Of a stretch of 64,000 nt of DNA, positions 31,383 to 39,357 are shown piece after piece; the first letter of the stretch is position 1; the number at the start of each line of letters is the position of its first letter. The stretch is from assembly GCF_023656565.1 (NCBI RefSeq), contig NZ_JAMOKG010000003.1, positions 868,001 through 932,000 of the forward strand, given 5' to 3'. The notes beneath the pieces are model-generated. The model did not search any database, was not told where the DNA came from, and saw only the letters and a program-made list of their open reading frames with translations. The translations under genes and the position numbers were made by a program. The DNA comes from Flavobacterium tyrosinilyticum. Its GTDB lineage: Bacteria; Bacteroidota; Bacteroidia; Flavobacteriales; Flavobacteriaceae.

Positions 31383-33161
31383 ATGGTTTCAATCACACGC
31401 CTTTTTGATTTTCCCTATTATCAACAAGAAACTTACAACCTTCCAGTTGCTCTCGCAACCAAAAAAAATGGAGTCTGGGAAAAAACATCCAGTGAAGAAT
31501 ATATTGCAAAAGCAAATGCTATTTCGAGAGCATTATTGCGTATGGGCGTTCAGAAAGATGATAAAATTGCTTTAATTAGTTCAAATAACCGTACCGAGTG
31601 GAATATAATGGATATTGGAATTTTGCAGACTGGTGCGCAAAATGTTCCAATTTATCCAACTATTGCAGAAGAAGATTACGAATATATTTTAAACCACAGT
31701 GGCAGTATTTACTGTTTTGTTTCTGATGATGAAGTGTTACAAAAAGTAAATGCAATTAAAGCCAATGTACCAACATTGAAAGAAGTTTATTCTTTTAATG
31801 AAATTAATGGCTGTAAACATTGGTCAGACTTATTGGTTTTAGGCGAAGATGACAGCAATCAAAGCGAAGTTGAAGCTAAAAAAGACAGTATTCAAACAGA
31901 TGATTTAGCTACTATTATTTATACTTCTGGAACAACAGGAAGACCAAAAGGTGTTATGCTTTCACACAAAAATATTGTGTCAAATGTTTTAGACAGCTCA
32001 CCAAGAATCCCATTTGATCCAGGAAAAAGCACCGCATTAAGCTTCTTGCCTATCTGTCATATTTTTGAAAGAATGATTTTGTATATCTATCAATATTATG
32101 GTGTATCGGTTTATTTTGGAGAATCTATTGATAAAATCAGTGATAACTTAAAAGAGGTCCGTCCAACTGTAATTACAGCTGTACCAAGACTTTTAGAAAA
32201 AGTTTACGATAAAATTTATGCTAAAGGAGCTGAATTAACCGGTATCAAGAAAAAACTGTTTTTCTGGGCTATCGATTTAGGTTTAAGATATGAACCATAC
32301 GGAGCAAATGGCGCTTGGTATGAATTTCAGTTAAAAATTGCACGCAAATTAATTTTTAGTAAATGGAAAGAAGGTTTGGGAGGAAACTTAGATTTAATGG
32401 TTTCTGGAAGTGCTGCCTTACAGCCGCGTTTGACAAGAGTTTTTGCTGCAGCAGAAATTCCAGTAATGGAAGGTTACGGTTTAACGGAAACTTCTCCAGT
32501 AATTGCTGTAAACGACCAAAGAAACAAAGGATTTAAAATTGGAACTGTTGGAAAACCGATTCGTAACCTAGAAGTAAAAATTGCCGAAGACGGAGAAATT
32601 TTATTAAAAGGGCCAAACGTAATGTTAGGCTATTATAAAGATCCTGAGAAAACGGCAGAAGCTGTAATTGACGGTTATTTTCATACGGGAGATATCGGAG
32701 AAATTGACAGCGAAGGTTTCTTAAAAATTACCGATCGTAAAAAAGAAATGTTTAAGACTTCTGGCGGTAAATATATTGCTCCGCAAATGATCGAAAATGC
32801 CATGAAACAATCTCGTTTTATTGAACAGATAATGGTTGTTGGTGAAGGCGAAAAAATGCCAGGCGCTTTTATTCAGCCAAACTTTGAATTTGTAAAAGAG
32901 TGGGCAAAAATCCATAAAATTACTTTAGGAAGTTCTGATGCAGAAATCAGCGCTAATGCAGATGTCATCAAACGCATCGATGAAGAAGTAGAAGGAATCA
33001 ACAAAAAATTCGGACATTGGGAACAAGTAAAACGTTTTGAACTTACACCAGATGTATGGTCAATTGACGGCGGACAGCTTACTCCTACTCTAAAATTGAA
33101 ACGTAAAATCATTAAAGAAATTTACAAAGATCTTTACGCTAAAATCTACGGAAACAATTAA
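31383..33161 (+). CDS. Long-chain acyl-CoA synthetase (AMP-forming)
   Basis: A 592-residue ANL-superfamily enzyme that activates fatty acids with ATP and CoA. Motifs in order are TIIYTSGTTGRPKGVMLSH (P-loop), VMEGYGLTETSPV (adenylate-binding A5), YFHTGDIGEIDSEGFLKITDRKKE (A7/A8) and a C-terminal catalytic Lys region (GGQLTPTLKLKRK). Length and the FFWAIDLG-type insertion fit the long-chain group (FadD15/FACL-like), which is peripheral on the inner membrane. The substrate chain length is inferred. Confidence 0.92.
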   Translation: MVSITRLFDFPYYQQETYNLPVALATKKNGVWEKTSSEEYIAKANAISRALLRMGVQKDDKIALISSNNRTEWNIMDIGILQTGAQNVPIYPTIAEEDYEYILNHSGSIYCFVSDDEVLQKVNAIKANVPTLKEVYSFNEINGCKHWSDLLVLGEDDSNQSEVEAKKDSIQTDDLATIIYTSGTTGRPKGVMLSHKNIVSNVLDSSPRIPFDPGKSTALSFLPICHIFERMILYIYQYYGVSVYFGESIDKISDNLKEVRPTVITAVPRLLEKVYDKIYAKGAELTGIKKKLFFWAIDLGLRYEPYGANGAWYEFQLKIARKLIFSKWKEGLGGNLDLMVSGSAALQPRLTRVFAAAEIPVMEGYGLTETSPVIAVNDQRNKGFKIGTVGKPIRNLEVKIAEDGEILLKGPNVMLGYYKDPEKTAEAVIDGYFHTGDIGEIDSEGFLKITDRKKEMFKTSGGKYIAPQMIENAMKQSRFIEQIMVVGEGEKMPGAFIQPNFEFVKEWAKIHKITLGSSDAEISANADVIKRIDEEVEGINKKFGHWEQVKRFELTPDVWSIDGGQLTPTLKLKRKIIKEIYKDLYAKIYGNN

Positions 33162-33187
33162 TAAATCAAGATAATATAACCAAAGTG

Positions 33188-33218
33188 AAAAGGCTGTCTC
33201 ATTGAGATAGCCTTTTTT
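33188..33218 (+). terminator. Terminator of the acyl-CoA synthetase gene
   Basis: AAAGGCTGTCTC pairs with GAGATAGCCTTT around ATT and is followed by Ts. Confidence 0.8.
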
Positions 33219-33305
33219 AGTATCAAAAAAACGGGTATTTTTACTTTAAATATCCAACTATAAATCACGTACTTTTAGGTACTTTTTCACCTAAAACAGA
33301 ATAAT

Positions 33306-34220
33306 ATGCCTTGGACAGTTCTCGAACAATTGTGGAAACGAACTTTAGATTCTAAAAATGCGAATTCAGACCACACTAATTGGGATAACCAGATTAAAAC
33401 ACTGTATCAATTAGGCATTGGCATGGAAGATACTTTGTATTTTCTATATTCTGAAAAACCAGATTTTGAAACTTTCAAAACATGGATTAATAATAGAAAA
33501 AGAAATACTGATCAAGAAATTGAGGATTTAACTGTAAATGTCTTGTCTGAGCAGGATCTTGAATTTTGGAATCGGAACGGTTATGTTGTGGTTAAAAATG
33601 CTATTTCAAAAGAAGATTGCGAAGCCACTCAAAAAGCCATTTGGGAATATTTAAAAATGAATCCGAATGAAAAAGAAAGCTGGTACAAACGTCACGAAGA
33701 ACAAAAAGGGCTTATGCTTAATTTTTCGGATCATGAAACTTTAAATCGTAATCGCTTTTCGCCAAGAGTAAAAAAGGCTTACGAACAGCTTTATGGAACT
33801 ACCAATATCTACAAAACAATAGATAAAGTAAGCTTTAATCCGCCCGAAACAGATCATTTCACCTTTCTTGGAAGTCCGCTTCATTGGGACATGAGCTTAA
33901 AAAAACCGCTTACTTATGGTCTTCAAGGCTTGTTTTATTTAACCGAATGCAGAGAAAATGATGGCGCTTTTCATTGCGTTCCGGGTTTTCATAATCAAAT
34001 CGATGAATGGCTCGACGAACTTGAGCCACATGAAAATCCAAGAGAAAAAGCTTTAAAAACGTTGCAACCAAAACCAATTACAGGAGATGCAGGCGATTTT
34101 ATAATCTGGCACAATGCATTGCCACACTGCGCAACACCCAACAGAGGAGAAAGCCCAAGAATGGTTCAATATCTTACTTATCTTCCAGATGATTACAATG
34201 CTGCTGGAGAATGGATTTGA
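33306..34220 (+). CDS. Phytanoyl-CoA dioxygenase (PhyH) family oxygenase
   Basis: A 304-residue Fe(II)/2-oxoglutarate oxygenase. The metal triad is visible as HWDMS (His and Asp) and the later LPHCATPN His. The 2-oxoglutarate-binding Arg lies in ESPRMVQYL. Residues about 75-100 (EDLTVNVLSEQDLEFWNRNGYVVV) are the standard PhyH opening, preceded by a charged roughly 75-residue N-terminal extension. The substrate cannot be deduced; neighbours give no pathway. It is the last plus-strand gene before the minus-strand island. Confidence 0.85.
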   Translation: MPWTVLEQLWKRTLDSKNANSDHTNWDNQIKTLYQLGIGMEDTLYFLYSEKPDFETFKTWINNRKRNTDQEIEDLTVNVLSEQDLEFWNRNGYVVVKNAISKEDCEATQKAIWEYLKMNPNEKESWYKRHEEQKGLMLNFSDHETLNRNRFSPRVKKAYEQLYGTTNIYKTIDKVSFNPPETDHFTFLGSPLHWDMSLKKPLTYGLQGLFYLTECRENDGAFHCVPGFHNQIDEWLDELEPHENPREKALKTLQPKPITGDAGDFIIWHNALPHCATPNRGESPRMVQYLTYLPDDYNAAGEWI

Positions 34221-34326
34221 ATGATTTACAGCAATTGCAGAAACGCAAAAAACTGTAAATACTTCTATCTACAGTTTTCTACAATAATCAGCTATCCTTT
34301 CGACAACTGTTATTACAAATTAAATT

Positions 34327-34872
34327 CTAATTTTTAAGGCACCAATTCAAAATCTTAGCGATGTTTTTGGCATCGTCAATTCCGCGGTGATGTGTTCCTT
34401 CTAACGGAATATTCAGCAATGCAAGCGCGCCGTTCATTCCTGTTGGTTTAACCAAGCCAAACTTTTCGGCAAAATGCTCTTTTACATTGATATGCTCCTC
34501 TCCCATTGGATAGGGAACACCAAACGATTTACATTGTTTTTTCAGCATATTCAAATCATACTGACCGTAACTTGCCCAAGTGTACAAATCGGGATTATAC
34601 TCGTCGATAAGCTCATTAATAGCATCTTCGAAACTAACTCCGCTCTTATTAAGTAAATCTTGAGTAATGGTGGTCAATTCTGTACAAAATAAACTAACAG
34701 TTGAGCGTTGCGGCTTTACCAATATCCCTTTATTCTTAGAAATTGCTCCCGTTTCTGTGTCCAACACAGCCAAACCAATTTCTATAATTTCATTTTGCTG
34801 TCCGCTCGGGACCGCGCCTTGCCAACATGTGGCTTCTAAATCGATAATAATAATTTTATCTGTAGTTTTCAT
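34327..34872 (-). CDS. DEDDh 3'-5' exonuclease, Eri1/KapD-like
   Basis: A 181-residue DnaQ-fold exonuclease. The ExoI block IIDLEATCW carries the first Asp and Glu, ExoII is ASYGQYDLNML, and ExoIII is HHRGIDDAKNIA (His and Asp), so all DEDDh residues are present. The IxDxEATCW signature is that of the Eri1-like subgroup, whose characterised members trim structured RNA 3' ends. A second member with the same signature lies at 38675-39223. Location at the edge of the RNA-repair island suggests that it cleans broken RNA ends; this is inference. It is separated from the next gene by a 300-base repeat-rich gap. Confidence 0.87.
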   Translation of the reverse strand: MKTTDKIIIIDLEATCWQGAVPSGQQNEIIEIGLAVLDTETGAISKNKGILVKPQRSTVSLFCTELTTITQDLLNKSGVSFEDAINELIDEYNPDLYTWASYGQYDLNMLKKQCKSFGVPYPMGEEHINVKEHFAEKFGLVKPTGMNGALALLNIPLEGTHHRGIDDAKNIAKILNWCLKN

Positions 34873-34899
34873 TTTTTTAATTTTTTTTAAATAATTGTG

Positions 34900-35190
34900 T
34901 TTTTTTTAACCGCTAAGAGCGCTAAGGTTTACGCAAAGAAGCGCTAAGATTAGTTTCTCGCAAATTCAACAGATTTTTTTTAAAAATCCTTTTAATCTTA
35001 TTAATCTGTGGCAAAAAAACTTTGCGCCTTTGCGCCTTTGCGAGATTTTTCTAACCGCTAAGAGCACTAAGGTTTGCGCAAAGAAACGCTAAGATTAGTT
35101 TCTCGCAGATTCAGCAGATTTTTTTTAAATCCTTTTAATCTTATTAATCTGTTGCTAAAAAACTTTGCGTCTTAGCGCCTTTGTAACAGA
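34900..35190. repeat. Two tandem copies of a dispersed intergenic repeat
   Basis: A unit of about 130 bases occurs twice in a row. It contains CTAAGAGCGCTAAGGTTT, GCAAAGAAGCGCTAAGATTA, TTAATCTTATTAATCTGT and CTTTGCGCCTTTGCG. The same vocabulary recurs at about 56,980-57,390, 58,985-59,400 and 62,930-63,115, and between tRNA-like elements near 41.4-41.7 kb. No gene is seen in this gap. Confidence 0.75.
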
Positions 35191-35195
35191 AACCT

Positions 35196-35699
35196 TTAGA
35201 AAAACATGCTTTTAAAATCTAGAAAGAAACTTCTTTTCTTAGACTTTTTTTCAGGCTTTTCTTTTTTTACAGCATTCTTCTTTTCAAAAACAGCTTTAGC
35301 TTTCTCAAGCTTTTTAACTGGTTTTATCTCTTCTTTTTTAGAAGTTTCATAAAACTTTTTGAAAGGACGTGGCTCAAAATCAACCAAAATAGCTGCCATA
35401 TTTATAGCATCAATATTGGATGGATCTGTTTCTCCCTTAAAGAACGTCTCGATAGGTCTGAACTTGTCTTTCTTTTCCTTAAACTTGTTCTTTTTCGTAT
35501 GATCGAAATCTAAACCCAAAAGATTCTTAAAAACATTCAAATCATCTTGAGTTGGGTTATTTTCGAAAATAAGCCAGCACAAATCACGAAGTTTTCCACG
35601 AGAAGGCTTGTACAAATAATCAAAGTATTTGCCTCCTTTTTCTATCTCGTATTTATTTCTAATTGCTTTTTTATATTTTTCTAGTGTATTGTTTTGCAT
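35196..35699 (-). CDS. Lys-rich protein of unknown function downstream of the slipin gene
   Basis: A 167-residue, very basic protein. The N-terminal part (TLEKYKKAIRNKYEIEKGGKYFDYLYKPSRGKLRDLCWLIFEN) looks helical and folded. The C-terminal 60 residues are almost all Lys/Glu/Phe and end in FFLDFKSMFF. The base composition and charge suggest RNA or membrane contact. An earlier ATG at 35717 would add six residues; I prefer 35699 (MQNNTLEK). It is the last gene of the slipin, 52-residue protein and Lys-rich protein run, all same strand. I do not recognise a family. Confidence 0.6.
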   Translation of the reverse strand: MQNNTLEKYKKAIRNKYEIEKGGKYFDYLYKPSRGKLRDLCWLIFENNPTQDDLNVFKNLLGLDFDHTKKNKFKEKKDKFRPIETFFKGETDPSNIDAINMAAILVDFEPRPFKKFYETSKKEEIKPVKKLEKAKAVFEKKNAVKKEKPEKKSKKRSFFLDFKSMFF

Positions 35700-35808
35700 G
35701 ATATTTTTCTTTTGCAATTCTTGGAAATCTCAGGAAATCGAAGGTTTTTCTGGGAAATCCAATATCACAAAAGTTTAAAAGCACGCTTGCTTTACTAGAG
35801 AAATATCT

Positions 35809-35967
35809 CTAAATGATATATATAGTTTCCCGAAAATTCGCCTTTTCATTCCATAGGCTAATGCATTCTAAATCTGCTCCTTTAATTGAGGCAAACGAAG
35901 ATTCACTTAACTCCACTGTATCCGTTTGACCTTTATGGTCCGACGCAAATCCTATTTCTTGATTCAT
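35809..35967 (-). CDS. 52-residue acidic small protein
   Basis: An open frame on the minus strand beginning MNQEIGFASDHKGQTDTVEL and ending RETIYII, 55 bases downstream of the slipin gene and 109 bases upstream of the Lys-rich protein. It has no frame shadow from a larger gene. Amino-acid use looks coding (acidic, mixed hydrophobic), and the ATG is preceded by an A-rich stretch normal for Bacteroidota starts. Function unknown. Position suggests that it belongs to the slipin unit. Confidence 0.55.
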   Translation of the reverse strand: MNQEIGFASDHKGQTDTVELSESSFASIKGADLECISLWNEKANFRETIYII

Positions 35968-36022
35968 CCTTAAATTTTTATTATTAAACTTAAACGATCA
36001 ACATTTACTGCTAATGGTTCTT

Positions 36023-37120
36023 TTACTTTACGAAGATTTCTTTTAATTGACCAATTACGTTTCCGCCGCCAGAAATGGTGATTTCACCAATTTTATCAGC
36101 GATTTTTTCAACGTACTCCATCTCTTTCAACTTCCACAACATTTCGTTTTCTTCCATCAGCTTTGCTGTGTTTAGCAAACTTCTTGTTGCAGCAGTTTCT
36201 TCTCTTCTCATAATGCTATTGGCCTGCGCTTTTTTCTCAGCAACCAAAACCTGATTCATGATTTCTTTCATATCTCCTGGAAGAATTACATCTCTTATTC
36301 CAGCATCAGAAATTGCTAAACCTAAATCTTTGATCTTAGTTTTTGCTTCTTCTAAAATAGCATCGGCAATTGCATCCTTCTTTGACAATAATTCATCTAA
36401 AGTTAATCCGCCAACAAAAGCTCTTAAAGCCAGTTGCATTGCGACATACAATTGTTTTTCAAAATCTTTATTTTCAGTCAAAGCTTTCATAATATCAACC
36501 ACTTGATATCTCACAAAAAAGTTAATTCTTAATCCTGCCTTATCTTTAGTCAACAACTCCTGACCAGAAATTTCCAATTGTTGCTGTCTAGTATCAACCG
36601 TTTTCACTTCGATTGTAATGGCGTTATTCCAGAAATAATGTGTCCCCGACTTCAATTCCTTCACAAAAGTTCCGTTCACAAATAACAAAGCTTTGTCATT
36701 ACTTGCTACAATAAATTTTCTTGTGAAGTATCTCATCTTAACATTTTCCAATAAGTTAACTGGAATATTTTCTGTGATTTCAATCTTAGACAAATCTGCT
36801 TTAATGAATTCATTTTTTACAACTCCTTTCCAAAAAGCATACTTTCCTGGCACCAAAACTTCTTTGAAATTTCCTTTTACAAATTGCAACACAATTTCGT
36901 TATCGGCAACTTCAATAACCTCCAAAAGAGATGCTAACACTTCATTTTGCAATAAAATATCCAACTCAAAAGGAGACTGAAAAGATCCGTTTAGATCATA
37001 AATCATAATGTTTTTGTTTCCTAAAATCCAGTGTAATCCTTCTTCTAATACTTTTATTAATTTTCTGTTTTCGAACACCAAGCCTACTTGGTAAGTCTCG
37101 ATTTTAATTCTTTTTATCAT
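36023..37120 (-). CDS. Slipin-family SPFH/Band-7 protein
   Basis: A 365-residue protein. The first 120 residues are a beta-rich N-terminal domain without an obvious membrane helix. The SPFH core is seen as KDKAGLRINFFVRYQVVD, ALRAFVGGLTLDELL and LGLAISDAGIRDVILPGDMKEIM, and a coiled-coil C-terminal region (VLVAEKKAQANSIMRREE) follows. SPFH proteins assemble into large rings or cages. Band-7 proteins are recurrent in bacterial RNA-repair loci, where they are proposed scaffolds linked to a tRNA-like RNA; such an RNA lies upstream here at 37494-37627. I place the start at 37120 (MIKRIKIE); an ATG at 37138 is in frame, but its region resembles a dispersed GTTTCA repeat. Confidence 0.85.
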   Translation of the reverse strand: MIKRIKIETYQVGLVFENRKLIKVLEEGLHWILGNKNIMIYDLNGSFQSPFELDILLQNEVLASLLEVIEVADNEIVLQFVKGNFKEVLVPGKYAFWKGVVKNEFIKADLSKIEITENIPVNLLENVKMRYFTRKFIVASNDKALLFVNGTFVKELKSGTHYFWNNAITIEVKTVDTRQQQLEISGQELLTKDKAGLRINFFVRYQVVDIMKALTENKDFEKQLYVAMQLALRAFVGGLTLDELLSKKDAIADAILEEAKTKIKDLGLAISDAGIRDVILPGDMKEIMNQVLVAEKKAQANSIMRREETAATRSLLNTAKLMEENEMLWKLKEMEYVEKIADKIGEITISGGGNVIGQLKEIFVK

Positions 37121-37141
37121 AATGTTTTTTTGTTTCATGTT

Positions 37142-37333
37142 TCAAGTTTCATGTTCTGAAATCATTAAAACCTCTATTCTCTTTATTCTTTTCTCTATTT
37201 TCTTTTCTCTTCTTAATAAAAAAACCTCTTTGTCTTTCTCCTCTAAGAAAAACGGACGAATAGTTTGTTCTTTGTCTGTCTGAATTGTTTCTGATTTTAT
37301 TTTATGGAGAGAATCCCCAAATTCTCTTAACAA
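37142..37333 (-). CDS. Doubtful 63-residue ORF between tRNA-like RNA and slipin gene
   Basis: An open frame of 63 codons ending just before the slipin start region. The product is extremely rich in Lys, Arg and Glu, and its last codons fall in a GTTTCA-type dispersed repeat. It may be a purine-rich leader rather than a gene. I list it because it fills the space between the permuted tRNA-like RNA and the slipin gene on the same strand. Confidence 0.2.
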   Translation of the reverse strand: MLREFGDSLHKIKSETIQTDKEQTIRPFFLEEKDKEVFLLRREKKIEKRIKRIEVLMISEHET

Positions 37334-37493
37334 TCAAATCAAAAAGAAAACAGACTTTTCAAGACACATTTCGATTCGCACTGGCTTTATCAGAGTGTGA
37401 AACATCAGATTCTAAAATCTTAATTTCACTGACAAAGACAAATTAGTTTTTTCTAATGGTACATCTTTTTAAGAGTGATGCGCTCAACTGTTA

Positions 37494-37627
37494 CAGGTTT
37501 TTGAGACCCGTCGACTAACCAATTCGTCCAACCGAAACGTGTTCGGTGCAGGATTCGAACCTGCATAAACATTCTATTACTCTACCAACTGAGTTACCAC
37601 ATTACTGTGGATGGGAATCGAACCCAC
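37494..37627 (-). ncRNA. Tandem, circularly permuted tRNA-like RNA
   Basis: Reading the minus strand: T arm 1 (37627-37611, GTGGG-TTCGATT-CCCAT), then CCACA-GTAA-TGTGG (37610-37597), a hairpin closed by a GNRA-type tetraloop. Next come TA, D arm 1 (37594-37579, ACTC-AGTTGGTA-GAGT), a short AT-rich anticodon-like hairpin, and T arm 2 (37564-37548, GCAGG-TTCGAAT-CCTGC). A second hairpin follows, ACCGAA-CACGT-TTCGGT (37547-37531), then D arm 2 (37528-37513, loop with TTGGTTA) and an anticodon arm (37510-37494, stem CGGGT/ACCTG, loop CTCAAAA, anticodon CAA). Each acceptor 3' strand pairs with the 5' strand that follows it, not with one before it. The order is thus T arm, acceptor, D arm, anticodon arm. 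It lies between operator 37846-37866 and the slipin gene. Confidence 0.75.
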
Positions 37628-37845
37628 GACAAATAGATCGTGTGATAATTTTTTGGAAAACCATCAAAACCTCCAAACCAAGCTGAATAGAAAAACATAA
37701 TACGCTTTCGCGAAAAGTCTGCTACAATGGTGCTATACAGAAACACCCAACAAGGCTTGTTTGATATTTTTAATCAAAGTTTACTTTGATACCATTTCAT
37801 TTTCTAAAGAACGTTTTTGTTTCTTAAACAAAGATTCAAATGATC

Positions 37846-37866
37846 CTGCGCAATTATTCTGCGCAG
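37846..37866. promoter_or_regulatory. Operator site 1 of the island regulon
   Basis: CTGCGCA-ATTATTC-TGCGCAG; with one more base each side the arms are an 8-bp perfect inverted repeat. On the minus strand AATCTTTG follows 9 bases after the arm, the same spacing as at 62163-62183 and 62251-62271, and the next bases (TTTAAGAAA...AACGTTC) also match site 62163. It would control the tRNA-like RNA/slipin transcript. On the plus strand a T-run follows, so a terminator role is the alternative. Confidence 0.65.
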
Positions 37867-37876
37867 GATATTTTTT

Positions 37877-38662
37877 TTAATTAATCCATTCTATAACCGT
37901 CGATAAATAAGCTTCTCTTACTTCATCAAATCGAGTTATGTTCGGAATATGATTTACTTCTAACAAATATTTAGAACCATCTTTTCCAACGATATAATCA
38001 TTTCCAATCATATCCATCTTCAAAGTTTCTTTTATATAAATTGTATCTGCAAGTAAATCTTCATCAACAGGCATAAAACCTGCGTTATCAGGATGAATAG
38101 ATTTTAACCAATCGTCTCCTTCTAATTTAATCTGCCAATAAACATCTCCAATCATCATGATACGAACGGCTTCTCCTTCATAATAAGGTTCAATTGTAGC
38201 CGTAAATTGGCTCTCCCATTCTCCTGTAAAACGATGTTTATTCTCACCGCAATGCCAATTACCCCATTTGGCAACCGTATCATTTGTAGTATTTACAGAA
38301 GCTCCAGCACTTATAAACCCACGAGGTGCACTAAATTTTGAAAGGGATAATGCTTTTACCAGACACGGAATCTTAAATCGGCAATCCAACATTGCTACCG
38401 CATTCGGATAACAGTCTCCTCGCCAAATTGCTAAACCAGTAATAAAATCGAAATCATTATCGTAAATTCCATAATAAACCACTTTATCAACTGGAAGCAT
38501 TCCAACTCCATTGGCTTTTTCCATATAGAGCACTTCATCTTTTACTACGATTTTAGGAATAGACTGATGCCAAATAATATGTCCTGAATAATTGGCTTTT
38601 ATAACATCATATTCTTCTTGTTCAATTCCAACAAGGGCTATTCGGTTGTATAATTCTTTCAT
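37877..38662 (-). CDS. ATP-grasp-fold protein of the RNA-repair cassette
   Basis: A 261-residue protein. The C-terminal block DMIGNDYIVGKDGSKYLLEVNHIPN is the metal/ATP-binding end of an ATP-grasp domain (Glu and Asn in LEVNHIPN), and IEPYYEGEAVRIMMIGD is the preceding central block. The N-terminal 100 residues include FDFITGLAIWRGDCYPNA. It lies 12 bases downstream of an exonuclease gene that is itself 134 bases from an RNA ligase gene, all same strand. ATP-grasp enzymes usually ligate carboxylates to amines, so it might modify a protein or RNA end; its exact reaction is unknown. Confidence 0.7.
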   Translation of the reverse strand: MKELYNRIALVGIEQEEYDVIKANYSGHIIWHQSIPKIVVKDEVLYMEKANGVGMLPVDKVVYYGIYDNDFDFITGLAIWRGDCYPNAVAMLDCRFKIPCLVKALSLSKFSAPRGFISAGASVNTTNDTVAKWGNWHCGENKHRFTGEWESQFTATIEPYYEGEAVRIMMIGDVYWQIKLEGDDWLKSIHPDNAGFMPVDEDLLADTIYIKETLKMDMIGNDYIVGKDGSKYLLEVNHIPNITRFDEVREAYLSTVIEWIN

Positions 38663-38674
38663 TTTTTTAATTTT

Positions 38675-39223
38675 TTATTTCTTTAAAACTTTATACAGCA
38701 ATTTGGCTGCATTGTAAGCATCATCCGCTCCATTATGATTCTCTCCTTCAAAAGATTCTCCTATTAACTCTAGCTCTTTCAATAATCCTTTAGGTTTCTC
38801 CTGAAGGTAAACTAAATTAAAAAGTGTCTTTATATTCAAATAGTCATTTCTAAATGGGTTTTCAATTGCTTTTGATTTACATTCTTGTTCTAATATTTCT
38901 TTATCAAAATCGCCATAACCGGCAAATGTTCTATACTTTGCCGAATATTTGGAATTAATTTTCTTTAATGCTTTCTCAAGAGAAGTTCCTTCTATCTGTA
39001 GTTTTTCATTTGTAATTCCAGTTAATTGGCGACAAAAAGAAGAAACTTGAGAAACTTCTGGTTTGATATAAAAACTTTGTTTATCTTCAATTTTTCCAGA
39101 CGATAATATTAACTTGCATACTCCTATCTCGATAATTTCTCTCTGATTTAAGAGTGTTTCCTCCTTAGATTCCCAGCAAGTTGCTTCAATATCAATCACT
39201 ATAATTTTATCATATAACACCAT
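38675..39223 (-). CDS. DEDDh 3'-5' exonuclease, Eri1-like, second copy
   Basis: A 182-residue protein with ExoI IVIDIEATCW, ExoII FAGYGDFDKEIL and ExoIII HNGADDAYNAA, so the DEDDh set is complete. An upstream in-frame ATG at 39301 would add 26 residues without any counterpart in the other copy (34327-34872). I choose 39223 (MVLYDKII), which makes the two paralogues nearly equal in length. It is placed between the RNA ligase and the ATP-grasp gene, suggesting 3'-end trimming of RNA before or after ligation. Confidence 0.85.
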   Translation of the reverse strand: MVLYDKIIVIDIEATCWESKEETLLNQREIIEIGVCKLILSSGKIEDKQSFYIKPEVSQVSSFCRQLTGITNEKLQIEGTSLEKALKKINSKYSAKYRTFAGYGDFDKEILEQECKSKAIENPFRNDYLNIKTLFNLVYLQEKPKGLLKELELIGESFEGENHNGADDAYNAAKLLYKVLKK

Positions 39224-39357
39224 GATTTCTAAATTCTTAATTATTATTTTTAAATATATAATTTCCTGATATTTTCTTTTTTTTGAAATTGCTGTTCGCA
39301 TCTCATAAAAATACCCGAACTGACGGACTGCTAATCTCTAATAACTCTTTACTATTA

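Noticed and set aside
34900-35190. CRISPR array, suggested by regularly repeated short words
   Set aside because: Only two imperfect copies of a unit of about 130 bases, no uniform repeat-spacer structure and no cas genes.
37142-37333. 63-codon ORF before the slipin gene as a confident gene
   Set aside because: Extreme Lys/Arg/Glu bias, overlap with a dispersed GTTTCA repeat and lack of any recognisable pattern; kept only as a doubtful entry.
37846-37866. Plain rho-independent terminator instead of operator site 1
   Set aside because: The T-run is on the plus strand, where no gene ends, while the same palindrome and spacing recur at three promoters; a terminator role is not fully excluded.
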